Made by a program: the position numbers and the translations under genes. The notes under the pieces are model-generated. The model worked only from the letters and a program-made list of their open reading frames with translations, was not told the DNA's origin and searched no databases. 32,032 nt of DNA from Streptomyces sindenensis (lineage in GTDB: Bacteria; Actinomycetota; Actinomycetes; Streptomycetales; Streptomycetaceae), in assembly GCF_014649035.1 (NCBI RefSeq), contig NZ_BMSG01000053.1:1-32032 (forward strand), given 5' to 3'. Shown here piece after piece: positions 8,055 to 17,204 of the stretch; positions within the stretch are counted from its first letter, which is position 1; the number at the start of each line of letters is the position of its first letter.

Positions 8055-8834
8055 ATGAAGACGCTGATCGTCTACGCCCACCCGGAGCCGGAGTCACTCA
8101 ACGGTTCGCTCAAGGACCTCGCGGTCGCCACGCTCGAGAGCGCCGGACACGAAGTACGGGTGAGCGATCTGTATGCGATGGACTGGAAGGCGGTCGTCGA
8201 CGCCTCAGACTACGGCACCGACGCCTCAACACCGCTCAAGGTCGCCCTCGACTCCGGCCGGGCCTTCGACGCCGGGACGCTCACCCCTGATGTACGCGCC
8301 GAGCAGGACAAGCTGCTGTGGGCCGACACCATCATCTTCCAGTTCCCGCTGTGGTGGTACACGATGCCGGCGATCCTCAAGGGATGGGTGGACCGGGTCT
8401 TCACCTACCACTTCGCCTATGGCGTCGGCGAGCACAGCCACACCAAGTACGGCGAGCGCTTCGGCGAAGGCACCCTAGCGGGCAGGAAGGCACTGCTCTC
8501 GGTGACCGCCGGCGGCCCCGAGTCGCACTACGCCGCCCGCGGCATCAACGGCCCCATCGATGATCTGTTGTTCCCGATCCACCACGGCATCCTCTACTAC
8601 CCGGGTATCGAGGCGCTGCCGCCGTTCGTGCTGTACGGCGCCGACCGGATGACCGACGAAGGCTACGTGGACGTCGCCAAGGCCTGGGAACAGCGCCTGC
8701 TCACCCTGGAGTCGACCGAACCGATCGCGTTCCGCCGGCAGAACTTCGGCGACTACGAGATCCCCTCGCTGCACCTGAAGGAGGGACTGGAACCGGCGGG
8801 ACGCACCGGCTTCGGACTGCACGTGCGCGGCTGA
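8055..8834 (+). CDS. FMN/FAD-dependent NAD(P)H quinone reductase (flavodoxin-like fold)
   Basis: This 259-aa protein has the family's N-terminal motif YAHPEPESLNGSLKD (residues 7-21) after a beta strand. It also has IFQFPLWWYTMPAILKGWVD, the flavin- and substrate-binding segment VFTYHFAYGVG, and the TAGGPESHYAARGING loop. These mark the NQO1/MdaB/KefF-like reductases that transfer two electrons from NAD(P)H to quinones or similar electrophiles in the cytoplasm. Length is normal. The ATG at 8055 follows AAGGAG by six bases. Control by the divergent MmyB-type regulator is likely. A decayed C-terminal copy of the same gene type lies on the minus strand at 17950-18098. Confidence 0.88.
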   Translation: MKTLIVYAHPEPESLNGSLKDLAVATLESAGHEVRVSDLYAMDWKAVVDASDYGTDASTPLKVALDSGRAFDAGTLTPDVRAEQDKLLWADTIIFQFPLWWYTMPAILKGWVDRVFTYHFAYGVGEHSHTKYGERFGEGTLAGRKALLSVTAGGPESHYAARGINGPIDDLLFPIHHGILYYPGIEALPPFVLYGADRMTDEGYVDVAKAWEQRLLTLESTEPIAFRRQNFGDYEIPSLHLKEGLEPAGRTGFGLHVRG

Positions 8835-9001
8835 CCAACGACGGAGGGAGAGCGAGCCGCACAGCGCCAGCCCGTGGAGCAGCGCCGAACACCGCAGCGG
8901 TGGTGCAGATGAACTCCACCGGTCGGGGCATGCGAGTGGGTTTCTCGGGCGCGCCGCCCTGTCGTCACAGAAGAGCATGCCTGCCAAGGATGGGTCCTGC
9001 C

Positions 9002-9033
9002 CCGCGAGTCGGCAGTCTGCTGCCGACTCGCGG
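9002..9033. terminator. Perfect 14-bp hairpin downstream of the quinone reductase
   Basis: CCGCGAGTCGGCAG and its exact complement flank the four-base loop TCTG. It sits 168 bases after the reductase stop. There is no T-run, which is usual for Streptomyces terminators, so termination is the simplest reading. The distance from the stop leaves other roles open. Confidence 0.45.
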
Positions 9034-9098
9034 ACGGAAGGCCCGGGGGAAATCCTCGTCCTGGCAGCATCACCTGGCCGCTTCCCCGTACGTGTGGC

Positions 9099-9138
9099 GG
9101 TGACTCCTCCCCCTCACTTGTGAGAGGGAGGAGTCACC
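9099..9138. terminator. Second strong hairpin, 19-bp stem with one mismatch
   Basis: GGTGACTCCTCCC pairs with GGGAGGAGTCACC, and an inner CTCAC pairs with GTGAG across a two-base loop, with one C/A mismatch between the two parts. It lies 65 bases beyond the first hairpin. It is symmetrical and could act on either strand. The rest of 8835-9326 shows no gene I can support. Confidence 0.5.
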
Positions 9139-9326
9139 GGCGACAGGTCGCCAGGCGCGCCCGCGTCCCTCGCGGTGGCCGGGGCGGCGGCCCGTTGCCC
9201 CTCTCGTCGCGCAGCCTTGCGATCGACCGAACGTCGTGGCCCGGACCTCCCGTCCGCGTGGGTTACCCGAATAGAGGAAAGGGAAGCCTTCCCTCCGTTT
9301 CGACGAGCGGAATGCGGAGTTCACGA

Positions 9327-10186
9327 ATGCCGAACACAAGCAGCCTGGCGAACAGGCGGAACGAGGGAAGCAGGGTCTCCCTCCGAGAGGTCGAGGAGAT
9401 CTCACGTCTCGCCGACCCTGTCCTGCGCAACCTGCGCATCACGACCTCGGGCCGCTCTTCGTCAAACTGATCGAGGATCTGGGCCGCCCGGAGTCGGTCG
9501 GCCCACCGGTGACGCCGTCTGCATCGGCAACACCTGGGGTGTTGGAGGTGGAACGCTGCGTCGCCTCACTCAGGGCGGGCTCTGCGGAGGAAGGCGGCCA
9601 AGACCTGCTGATCTCAGCAGTCCGCAGCTACGGCAGGGCGTACTCCGCCACCCACCCCGGCGAACGAGCCGAACACGTCCTGCTCGCCAACCTGTACGTC
9701 GGCCTGCACGAGCAGATCGAACTGCAGCAGCCGATCGCCCAGGCGCTCTCCTGGCCCATGGACACGCGTCGCACTCCGCCACCGCTGCGCCGGCAGTTGC
9801 AGCGATCCTGGGAGAGCGTGGTCACCCGGCAGCTGATGGAACTCAGGCTGCCCGCAGCGGACTTCACCGTGACACGACGTCTCGTCTCCCAGCGCATCGG
9901 ATCCGATATCGGCCGGACACCGGGCGGCGCCCGTTTCCCGGCGACGCTCACGCATCTGAAGAACATCGAGCTCAAGGCGCTCCTGTACGACATCGATCGC
10001 ACCCCGAACACGCTTACCGGCAGCGCCGCCGACAATTGGCGGATGCTGGGGGACCGCATGAACTTCGTGGCGGACCTGTTCCGTGCCCGGCAGCAGGAAA
10101 GGCATCTCTTCCAGACACCGTTCACCGCGGAACAGACCGCCGTGATCCGAGGGGGAGGGATTCCCGTCGGCGCGCCGCTCGGGTGA
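9327..10186 (+). pseudogene. Frameshifted hypothetical protein
   Basis: One frame gives MPNTSSLANRRNEGS and then SLREVEEISRLADPVLRNLR (from 9327). It reaches a stop at 9470. A second frame picks up at about 9443 with DLGPLFVKLIEDLGRPESVG. It continues with good codon bias to 10186 through QDLLISAVRSYGRAYSATHP, GERAEHVLLANLYVGLHEQI, ELKALLYDIDRTPN and FVADLFRARQQERHLF. The I-S-R-L-A-D-P-V-L-R-N-L and H-V-L-L-A-N-L-Y-V-G-L-H-E-Q motifs recall a hypothetical protein family common in Streptomyces, of unknown function. A frame change near 9440 splits it. A GTG at 9509 could express only the second part. A real mutation and a sequencing indel are both possible. Confidence 0.5.
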
Positions 10187-10616
10187 CCAGAAGCGTGCGG
10201 GTCGGTCCCGGCGTTCGCCGCGTGAGCCACCGTTCGACCTCCTTGAGGGCAGGACCGCTGTCGCTGCAGATACGGATCGCGCATGGACCCGTCCCGCTTT
10301 CGCTGCCTCGTGCCGCGGGCACCCCGCTGCGCGTATTCGTCGTCACATGCTCTGGCAGATCGCCACCGCAGACACGAGAGCGGCTTCCTGCCCGGATCTC
10401 GTTCAGGGGGTCACCGGCAGGGGCCGCCGTTCCTGGCGCCGAGGTGGCGAAGACGGATGTGGAAGAGGGTGGGTGTCCAGGACGCACGTTCTGTCGGACG
10501 CGAACAGGCTCGGCCCCCCGTCGGTCTCTCGGTCGTCCGACCAGACAGGGACCCGAGGTACGGGCTGGGCGCGGATACGGACGGAGCGGAGAGGGGGCCC
10601 ATGCGCCCGGCGTTGC
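10187..10616. other. Intergenic stretch with no recognisable gene
   Basis: These 430 bases lie between the convergent ends of the frameshifted hypothetical gene and the phosphatase gene. No frame shows family motifs. A small inverted repeat (GGTCG/CGACC) occurs near 10535, but nothing strong enough to call a terminator. Confidence 0.45.
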
Positions 10617-13103
10617 TCATGGCGGTGGCGCGGCGCCGGGCCCGGGCGGCGCGTTGGGCGCGGGCTCGACACGGGGCGAGAGTGTGATGTCGCACCACAC
10701 CTGTTTGCCGCCGCTGAGGGGGACTGAGCCCCAGGCCGCGGACATCGCCGCGACGAGCAGCAGGCCGCGTCCGCCGGTCGCCTCCCAGTCGACGTTCTCG
10801 GTCTTGACCGGTGCACGGGGTGAGGCGTCGTTCACGGCGACGCGCAGCCGGTCGCCCGTCAGCGTCAGGGCGAGCCGCACCTCTCCCTGGGTGTGTGCGA
10901 CGGCGTTGGTGACCAGTTCGGAGACGACCAGCAGAACGGAGTCGGCCTCTTCCGTCACGGCCCAGTCGCGCAGGGTGCGGGAGGTGAATCGGCGCGCGTG
11001 CATGACGGCGTCGGGCAGCCGCCACACCGCCCACTGGGCCCGGATCGGCCGGACTCTCATGCCGTCGTAGCGCAGGATCAGCACGGCCACGTCGTCGTGT
11101 CTTTGGCTCGTGTTGGTGACGAGGTCGTCGGCCACCTTCCCGGGGTCGGCCGGGTCGGAGAGGGTGAGCAGATCGCGCACGGCCCGCATGCCGTCCTCCA
11201 TGTGGAGGGTCGCCGATTCCACCAGACCGTCCGTCAGAAGGGTGATGAGGGTGCCGGGGGCGAGGCTGAGCTGGGTTATCGGGAACTCGCCGTCGGCGAT
11301 CACACCGAGCGGGGGGCCGCCCTCGATCTCCGGTACCTCGGTCGTGGCGTCGGGCAGCCGCAGCAGCGGCGGGGGATGTCCCGCCCGGACGGCCCAGGCG
11401 GTGCCCTCCTCCAGGTCCAGGTCGACATAGGTGCAGGTGGCGAAAAGGTCGGTCTCCATGCTGACGAGCAACTGGTTGGAGTGGGCCACCACGACGTCGG
11501 GTGGGTGGCCCTCGACCGCGTAGGCCCGGATGGCGGTTCGCATCTGCCCCATGATCGTGGCGGCTCCGGCGCTGTGCCCCTGCACATCGCCGATGACCAG
11601 GGCCACACGGCTGTCGGAGAGCGGAATCACGTCGTACCAGTCGCCGCCCACTTCGAGGCCTGCGGTCGCGGGCAGGTACCGGGCGGCGGCCACCCCTCCG
11701 GGCAGGTCCGGCAGCGTGCGGGGCAGCAGGCTGCGCTGCAGCATCGTGGCGAGTTCGTGCCCGGCGTCCAGGGCGTGGGCGCGGTCCAGAGCTTGGCCCA
11801 CCATGCCCGCGACCGCGGTCAGAAGGGAGCGGTCTCCGGGGCCGAAGCGGTGCTCACCTTCCCACCCCACGAGGCACACCCCGACCATCCGGCCGTCTGC
11901 GGGGAGCGGCAGGACGGCGAGGCCTCCGGGCCCGACCTCCTTGAGGTACGGCTCGAGTTCGATGCCCGTCGGCCAGAGGCTGACGTGCCCTTGCCGCAGG
12001 GCACTTTGCAGGGTCGGCAGGGCGTGGCAGGACGCGTCGGGCCATTCCGAGCGCCATTCCGAGCGCCACGACCGTGGCCAGGCGTCCGGTTCCGGCGGCT
12101 CGAGGACGGTGACTACGAGGCGGTCTCCTTCCAGCTCGGCGACCGCCACCCGGTCGGCGTTGAGCGGGGCACGCAGGGACTCGACCACCACCTTGCCGAC
12201 GTCGTGGATGGTGGTCGCGCCGGACAGCGCGGCGGACAGCCGCTGCACGAGGGACACGTCGTCGCCGGTGGGGCGCAAAGACGAGGCGTCGCCCACCAGA
12301 CCCAGCACGCGCTGTGGCCTGCCGTCGGGGCCGGCCAGCACGCGGCAGTGCAGGTCCAGCCAGCGCAGCTCGCCGTTGCGGCGTCGAATCCGGAATGCGA
12401 GGTGCTGGTCGGAGTCGGTGTGGTGGGGTTCCACGACGGACATCAGCGCGGGTGCGTCATCCGGGTGTGTGCACTCGAGCAGGGCCGAGACGTCGCCGTC
12501 GAAGTTCTCCGGGGGGATACCGAACATGTCCAGCACCGCCGTGTCCACGTCCATGTGCCCGGTGCCGAGCGCGAGCATGAAGCAGCCGCCACGCGCGGGC
12601 AGCAGGGTGGGACTGAACGGGGGCTCCGCCCCGGTCCGGTCGGTGACGCGAGCCGCAGCCGCTTCAAGTCCTGCGGCCGCCTGGTCGGCGTAGAGCTCCA
12701 GCAGTGCGCGCTGGTCGGTACTGAAGCCGCCCCCGGCCCGGCCGCTCACCACGAACAGACAGCCCAGCAGGCGGGCCTCGCCGCCCAGCGGCAGCGCACC
12801 CGCCCGGACGCGCCCGGCCGGGGAGGCATCGATCGCGCTCTCCGCGGGTGCGGGGGTGGGGACGGGCCCGTCGCCTTGCAAGCTGTATCGGGCACCGTCC
12901 TCGGTGGTCAGCCACAGGGGGCCGCCGTCGCGGCAGGCGTCGGCAACGGGTGAGTGGCCCGTGAGGGCGTACGTAGTCGCCGGCTGATGCCCGCCCTCGG
13001 CATCTCCAACGACCTCGGCGAGGCGGAGCTCGCGACCGCTCTCTGTCACCACGTAGGCAGCGGCGAACCCGACCCCGCAGGTCGCAAGAATCTGGCCGTC
13101 CAA
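10617..13103 (-). CDS. GAF-PAS-GAF-SpoIIE protein phosphatase with C-terminal HATPase (anti-sigma-like) domain
   Basis: This 828-aa multidomain signalling protein has five parts. GAF-like spans about 1-150. PAS spans about 180-275 (HPDDAPALMSVVEP, FRIRRRNGELRWLDLHCRVL). A second GAF spans 285-440. The SpoIIE/PP2C phosphatase spans about 452-680, with metal-site motifs GGDWYD (486-491), IGDVQGHSA (504-512), LLTDGL (622-627) and RHDDVAVL (668-675). The HATPase_c domain spans about 695-810, with N-box VSELVTNAVAH (727-737) and G-box GGRGL (777-781). Streptomyces has many such proteins; they dephosphorylate anti-anti-sigma factors and may also phosphorylate them through the HATPase. No partner gene lies nearby. 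TTG at 13103 is the likely start because GGAGG lies 12 bases upstream; the first GAF would then be slightly short. Confidence 0.88.
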   Translation of the reverse strand: MDGQILATCGVGFAAAYVVTESGRELRLAEVVGDAEGGHQPATTYALTGHSPVADACRDGGPLWLTTEDGARYSLQGDGPVPTPAPAESAIDASPAGRVRAGALPLGGEARLLGCLFVVSGRAGGGFSTDQRALLELYADQAAAGLEAAAARVTDRTGAEPPFSPTLLPARGGCFMLALGTGHMDVDTAVLDMFGIPPENFDGDVSALLECTHPDDAPALMSVVEPHHTDSDQHLAFRIRRRNGELRWLDLHCRVLAGPDGRPQRVLGLVGDASSLRPTGDDVSLVQRLSAALSGATTIHDVGKVVVESLRAPLNADRVAVAELEGDRLVVTVLEPPEPDAWPRSWRSEWRSEWPDASCHALPTLQSALRQGHVSLWPTGIELEPYLKEVGPGGLAVLPLPADGRMVGVCLVGWEGEHRFGPGDRSLLTAVAGMVGQALDRAHALDAGHELATMLQRSLLPRTLPDLPGGVAAARYLPATAGLEVGGDWYDVIPLSDSRVALVIGDVQGHSAGAATIMGQMRTAIRAYAVEGHPPDVVVAHSNQLLVSMETDLFATCTYVDLDLEEGTAWAVRAGHPPPLLRLPDATTEVPEIEGGPPLGVIADGEFPITQLSLAPGTLITLLTDGLVESATLHMEDGMRAVRDLLTLSDPADPGKVADDLVTNTSQRHDDVAVLILRYDGMRVRPIRAQWAVWRLPDAVMHARRFTSRTLRDWAVTEEADSVLLVVSELVTNAVAHTQGEVRLALTLTGDRLRVAVNDASPRAPVKTENVDWEATGGRGLLLVAAMSAAWGSVPLSGGKQVWCDITLSPRVEPAPNAPPGPGAAPPP

Positions 13104-13367
13104 GAACTCGCACCGCCTCCGTACGCGCGGACCCGCCGGCGTTCACCGCCGCCCACCGGGCTTCACTCCATGTTCATACCCGTCAGGGGGCAGCGGCCAG
13201 TCAGGACGGCCACTGCGGCAGGCCGAAATCTGTGCCGCCAAGCGGGGCAAGCGGGCACCCTGGTGCTGAGCGGACCCGAAGCCCGGGCACCTGGACGCTG
13301 GATGTTTCGTCGCCCAAGGGAATGTGACGAATTTCCCGAAGGCCGCGAGGTCCGCCGCGCGGCTGGG

Positions 13368-14612
13368 TCATGCCCTGCCACCCGTCTGCAGGGGAAGGCG
13401 GGGGCGGTGCGAGAGGGAGTCGATGATGACGGCGACCATGAGGATGCCCGCGGTGATGGTGATCTGGATGGCGCCCCGGAGACCCAGGAGCGCCATGCCC
13501 GAAGCGACCGACTGGATGACGAGGATACCGAGCAGCGCTGACCAGGTACGGCCGCGCCCGCCGAAGAGACTGGTGCCGCCGATCACTGCGGCGGCGACCG
13601 CGTTGACCAGCAGGACGAGGGTGGGCGAGCCCGCGCCGACGGTACTGGTCCGTGAGGCCAGAAACACGCCGCCGAGCGCGGCCATCGTCCCGGAGACCAT
13701 GAACACCGAGATCTGCACCATCACCACCCGGAGTCCGGCGCGGCGGGCTGCCTCGGCGTTGCCGCCCTGGGCATGGACCGTACGGCCGTACGAGGTACGG
13801 CGCAGGCCGTAGTCCAGTCCGGCGACGATGAACAGAAAGATCAACAGGGCCAGCGGCAGACCCCGGTACTGATTGAGCACGGCGGCGCCGGCAAAGGCGA
13901 TGAGGCCCAGCACGGCTGTGCGGGCAGTGATCACGCCAATGGACGAGAAGGCCCCGCCGGAGGCCCGCTGGTACCGCGCCCGCTGGTGGGCAGCGAGGAA
14001 GTAGATGCCGGTGACCAGCGCGGCGAGGCCGTAGGCGGCGGCGGGGTGGCCGAAGTGGTGGCGGGTCAGCGTCGCCACGAACCCCTCGTCATCGAAGGTG
14101 ACGGTGCCGCTGCCGCCCAGGACGATGGACAGCATGCCGCTCCAGCCGAGCGCCGCCGCGAGGGTCACCGCGAAGGACGCCACGCCCAGCTTGGCGATGA
14201 TGAGGCCGTGCAGGGCTCCCGCCGCGCAGCCGGCCGCGACCGCCAGGAGGACGGCGAACACTTCCGGCATGCCGTGGTGGACGTTCAGCACAGCGAAGAG
14301 GGCCGCCGTGAAGCCGCTGAGCGCGCCGGCCGCGAGGTCGATCTCGCCGATCAGCAGGACAAAGACGAGGCCGGTGGCGATCAGACCCGTGCCGACAATG
14401 TCCACGCTGAGGTTGGACAGGTTGCGGGAGGAGAGAAAGCTGGGGTCGAGGAGCTGGAAGACAGCCCAGACCAGGATCAGGACCATCATCGCGGGAACCG
14501 GGCCGAGACCGTCTGTGAGCAGTCTGCTCCGCCAGGCATCGAGATAGCCTCGCAAGCCCGGCTCGCGCAGCGCGCGAAGCCGGCCGACGAGAGTGGGAGG
14601 AGGCGTGCTCAC
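13368..14612 (-). CDS. xylH: Xylose-type ABC transporter permease
   Basis: This is a very hydrophobic 414-aa protein of the BPD_transp_2 (XylH/RbsC) family with about ten membrane segments. Typical motifs are LVFVLLIGEIDLAAGALSGF, TLAAALGWSGM, YGRTVHAQGGNAEAARRAGL and VNAVAAAVIGGTSLFGGRGR. It forms the channel through which the binding-protein-delivered sugar crosses the membrane. The GTG at 14612 is chosen over the longer frame because the first 57 codons of that frame are Arg-rich and overlap the gap after xylG. The upstream region is purine-rich (GAGAGAAAGAGAGAA). It is the last gene of the minus-strand order xylF-xylG-xylH, with a 112-base gap after xylG. Confidence 0.85.
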   Translation of the reverse strand: MSTPPPTLVGRLRALREPGLRGYLDAWRSRLLTDGLGPVPAMMVLILVWAVFQLLDPSFLSSRNLSNLSVDIVGTGLIATGLVFVLLIGEIDLAAGALSGFTAALFAVLNVHHGMPEVFAVLLAVAAGCAAGALHGLIIAKLGVASFAVTLAAALGWSGMLSIVLGGSGTVTFDDEGFVATLTRHHFGHPAAAYGLAALVTGIYFLAAHQRARYQRASGGAFSSIGVITARTAVLGLIAFAGAAVLNQYRGLPLALLIFLFIVAGLDYGLRRTSYGRTVHAQGGNAEAARRAGLRVVMVQISVFMVSGTMAALGGVFLASRTSTVGAGSPTLVLLVNAVAAAVIGGTSLFGGRGRTWSALLGILVIQSVASGMALLGLRGAIQITITAGILMVAVIIDSLSHRPRLPLQTGGRA

Positions 14613-14724
14613 CGCGTTCTCTCTTTCTCTCTCAGGGTGTTGTCCTGGAAGGCGCCCACAGCTCCGCCCGGGCGGAGGGCGTGACGGGTGGAGAGCAGCT
14701 TCGGCCCGGCCGCGGAGCGTGTGC

Positions 14725-15513
14725 TCACACTCCGTCCTCCTTCCGCTCCGTGCTGCGATGAGCGACGGCATGGTCCGTGGCACCGGTGATGGCGGAGACG
14801 ATCAGTTCCTGGGAGGCGGTGTGCACATTGAAAACACCGTTGTTGCGGCCCAGGCGGAGTACCGCGACCCGGTCCGCGACGGCCTTGATGTCACCCATGG
14901 TGTGGCTGATGAACACAATGCCGAGACCGCGGTCCCGCAGCATCTCGACGAGGTCGAGGAACTTGTTGGTCTGCTGCGTGCTCATGGCCTGGGTGGGTTC
15001 GTCCAGGAGGAGGAGGTCGGGTTCCCTCAGCAACGCGCGGGCGATCGCCACGATCTGCCGCTGGTCTGAGGAGAGCGAGGCAACCGGGACGCGGGCGTCG
15101 GGAACGCGGATCGACAAGGAGTCCAGCAGCCCGCGGGTGCGGCGCCCCATCGCCATCTCGTCGAGGACACCGCCCCGGCGGATCTCACGGCCGAGGAAGA
15201 CATTGCCGACGACATCGAGGTTGTCGCACAGCGAGAGGTCCTGATAGACGGCGGAGATCCCCAGGTTCTGGGAGTGCTGGGGGCTGCTCAGCTGTACCGC
15301 GCGCCCCTTCCAGTTGAGCGTTCCCCCGTCTGCGGGCTCGACCCCGGCGATCACCTTGACCAGGGTGGACTTGCCCGCCCCGCTGTCGCCCATCACCGCC
15401 ACCACCTCACCCGCGCGGATCTCCAGGTCGATGTCGGTCAGCGCACGGACGGCTCCGAAGGACTTGACGACGCCACTCAGGGTGAGCAGGGGTGGAGCCG
15501 AAGCCTGGGTCAT
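14725..15513 (-). CDS. xylG: Xylose-type ABC transporter ATPase, single-cassette form
   Basis: The 262-aa ATPase has Walker A GDSGAGKST (42-50), Q-loop Gln91, Walker B LLLLDEPT (167-174) and H-loop His204. It energises the permease from the cytoplasmic side. Classical XylG has two cassettes of about 500 residues in total; this is the one-cassette version seen in actinobacterial sugar importers, so it must act as a dimer. The signature motif reads LSSDQRQ (147-153), where LSxGQ is usual. The D-loop region reads TQAMSTQQT instead of the more common T-A-A-L-G-V. ATG 15513 follows GGAG, 16 bases after the xylF stop, so the genes are cotranscribed. Confidence 0.85.
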   Translation of the reverse strand: MTQASAPPLLTLSGVVKSFGAVRALTDIDLEIRAGEVVAVMGDSGAGKSTLVKVIAGVEPADGGTLNWKGRAVQLSSPQHSQNLGISAVYQDLSLCDNLDVVGNVFLGREIRRGGVLDEMAMGRRTRGLLDSLSIRVPDARVPVASLSSDQRQIVAIARALLREPDLLLLDEPTQAMSTQQTNKFLDLVEMLRDRGLGIVFISHTMGDIKAVADRVAVLRLGRNNGVFNVHTASQELIVSAITGATDHAVAHRSTERKEDGV

Positions 15514-15529
15514 CTCGGTCTCCTCGCCG

Positions 15530-16606
15530 TCAGTCGATGAGTCCGGCCTTCTCGCAGGCGGGCCGGTATTTCGGGGTGCAGATCTCGTTGATGGTGTACA
15601 TGCCGTCCCGGATCACGGTCTTCTCGATGGTGTCGACAGTCACCAAGGACGGCGCGAGCTTGACGCTGGGGATGTCCCGGGCCGTATCGGTGCTGATCCT
15701 GCCGGTGGCTATGGAGTCGAGGGATTCGCCGCGGGCCAGGGCGAGCGCCATGTCCACGGCGGCCTCCGCCTGGAGCCGGTAAGGCTTGTAGATGGTCATG
15801 TACTGCTCGCCGCTGACGATGCGCTGCACCGCGGAGAGATCGGCGTCCTGGCCGGTGACCGGCGGCAGCGGGTTCATGCGTGCGCCCTTGAGCGCGGAGA
15901 TGGCTCCGGCGGCCAAGGCGTCGTTGGCTGCCCAGACGGCGTCGATCTTGTCGACTCCCAGGTCCGCGATGGCGCCGTCCATGACGGCGTACGCGTTCTC
16001 CGGGGTCCATCCCGAAGTCACGTACGTCTTGCTGACGTGCGCCCCTGCCCGGGCGAGAATGGAGACCGCCACATGCTCGGGGTTCCACAAGGGCCCCTCG
16101 ACCCGAACGACCCGCGCCCCGTCGGCCCGGTCGCCGAGGCTCTCACGCAGGCCCTCCCCCTGGAGAACGCCGATGGCGTCCGCGTCGAAGGAGACGTAAC
16201 CGGAGATCGGCCCCTCGGCAACACGGTCATAGGACACCACCGGGACATCCATCTCCGCCGCCTCGCTGATCAAGCCACGGAGGTAGACCTCCTGGACGGG
16301 GTCGAGGATCAACGCATCGACACCCTGGGTGAGCATGGCATTCATCTGCCGGTGCTGAATCTGGACATCGTTCTCCGCATTGGCATAGCGAACAGCGCAC
16401 TCCCCGCACCGCTCCTTGACCGCTTGCTCAATCAGGGGCCGGTCGAAGGTCTCGTAGCGGCTGGTCTCGGTCTCCGGGAGCAGAACACCGACCACGAGGT
16501 CCTCTCCGGCGGCACCGCTCCCCCCTGTGCCACCAGCGGTGCCACAGGCCGCACTCGCCAGAACCATGGCCGTAGCCACAGCGATACCGACTCTCCAGGA
16601 CTTCAT
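15530..16606 (-). CDS. xylF: Xylose-binding lipoprotein of the ABC importer
   Basis: This 358-aa protein starts with a lipoprotein signal peptide, positively charged then hydrophobic, ending in lipobox L-A-S-A-A-C with lipidated Cys21. The mature part is a periplasmic-binding-protein fold of the XylF type. It includes VVGVLLPETETSRYETFDRP, the MLTQGVDALILDPV strand, VPVVSYDRVAEGPISGYVSF, and PVTGQDADLSAVQRIVSGEQ followed by YMTIYKP. The conserved SYDR and GQDAD motifs point to D-xylose or a related monosaccharide. It captures sugar outside the cell and hands it to XylH. ATG 16606 follows GGAGG. It is first in the operon. No adjacent repressor gene is seen. Length is normal. Confidence 0.88.
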   Translation of the reverse strand: MKSWRVGIAVATAMVLASAACGTAGGTGGSGAAGEDLVVGVLLPETETSRYETFDRPLIEQAVKERCGECAVRYANAENDVQIQHRQMNAMLTQGVDALILDPVQEVYLRGLISEAAEMDVPVVSYDRVAEGPISGYVSFDADAIGVLQGEGLRESLGDRADGARVVRVEGPLWNPEHVAVSILARAGAHVSKTYVTSGWTPENAYAVMDGAIADLGVDKIDAVWAANDALAAGAISALKGARMNPLPPVTGQDADLSAVQRIVSGEQYMTIYKPYRLQAEAAVDMALALARGESLDSIATGRISTDTARDIPSVKLAPSLVTVDTIEKTVIRDGMYTINEICTPKYRPACEKAGLID

Positions 16607-17141
16607 ACGGGACCTCCGCCGTCCGTCGGCATCACCTTGACCAGGAACTCCCCCACGTGACCGTTATGCCCAGTTTATCCGTATCGGGTTATCAGGCGAG
16701 CATGACCGCCGTCGGCACACCGACCGCAGAGGAAGGGCTCCTCGCATTCAGCCGTCGCGGAGCGTCGCTTGCCGGGGCCCTGCGGCAGGCGCTCAACGGG
16801 CGCCGGCTGCGGTGGTCGCTGTGCGGAGGGTTCTTCGATGCTCGGGCGATGATGCTGGCTTCGGTGACGCTGGTGCCACTGGTGCCACTGGCGCCGTCTT
16901 CGGCGCAGGAAGTGCTCCGGCCCGGGATGGCCCAGATACATCCGTCCCGCGCGTGCCATCTTGCGCACATCGCGGGGCGAGTGCGCGCGGGCGAGAGCGC
17001 CGTGGGCGCGCTGGGGCGCCGCCGAGGCACGCGCCGGGAGCGCGGTGCCGCCGAGGCGCCCGTCGCGATGGGTCGCGGCGTTGCCTCTGTGCGGGCCTCG
17101 ACAGTCGCGAGGGGGCGAAAAGATCCGCCGTATATGGCAAT
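16607..17141. other. Upstream region of xylF and gene-free stretch
   Basis: The 60-90 bases upstream of xylF hold an AT-rich pocket, unusual for the window. On the minus strand it contains CATAAC (16663-16668), a plausible -10 element, and GATAACCCGATACGGATAAA further upstream. I cannot define a convincing -35. The remainder to 17141 has open frames on both strands but no family motif, and a short triplicated CTGGTGCCA-like repeat near 16870-16895 that seems to be chance. No gene is supported. Confidence 0.4.
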
Positions 17142-17183
17142 GGTGTTGCGCAGGGCGGCGGCAAAGACGCCCTGCGCAACACC
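17142..17183 (-). terminator. Terminator hairpin of the amylase inhibitor gene
   Basis: A perfect 16-bp stem (GGTGTTGCGCAGGGCG and its complement) with a ten-base loop lies 21 bases past the inhibitor stop codon. The position and the long GC-rich stem without T-run fit a Streptomyces terminator. Confidence 0.7.
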
Positions 17184-17204
17184 GGAACTCGGAGGTATCA
17201 GAAC

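Noticed and set aside
9175..11070. 631-codon plus-strand open frame spanning the frameshifted gene and the phosphatase end
   Set aside because: It crosses two unrelated genes in a non-coding frame and has Arg/Pro-rich noise composition.
12042..12070. Tandem 12-base repeat
   Set aside because: It encodes W-R-S-E-W-R-S-E-W inside the second GAF domain of the phosphatase; a small in-gene duplication, not a regulatory repeat.
10893..12953. 686-codon open frame on the plus strand opposite the SpoIIE phosphatase
   Set aside because: No motifs, and the phosphatase on the other strand has all its catalytic signatures.
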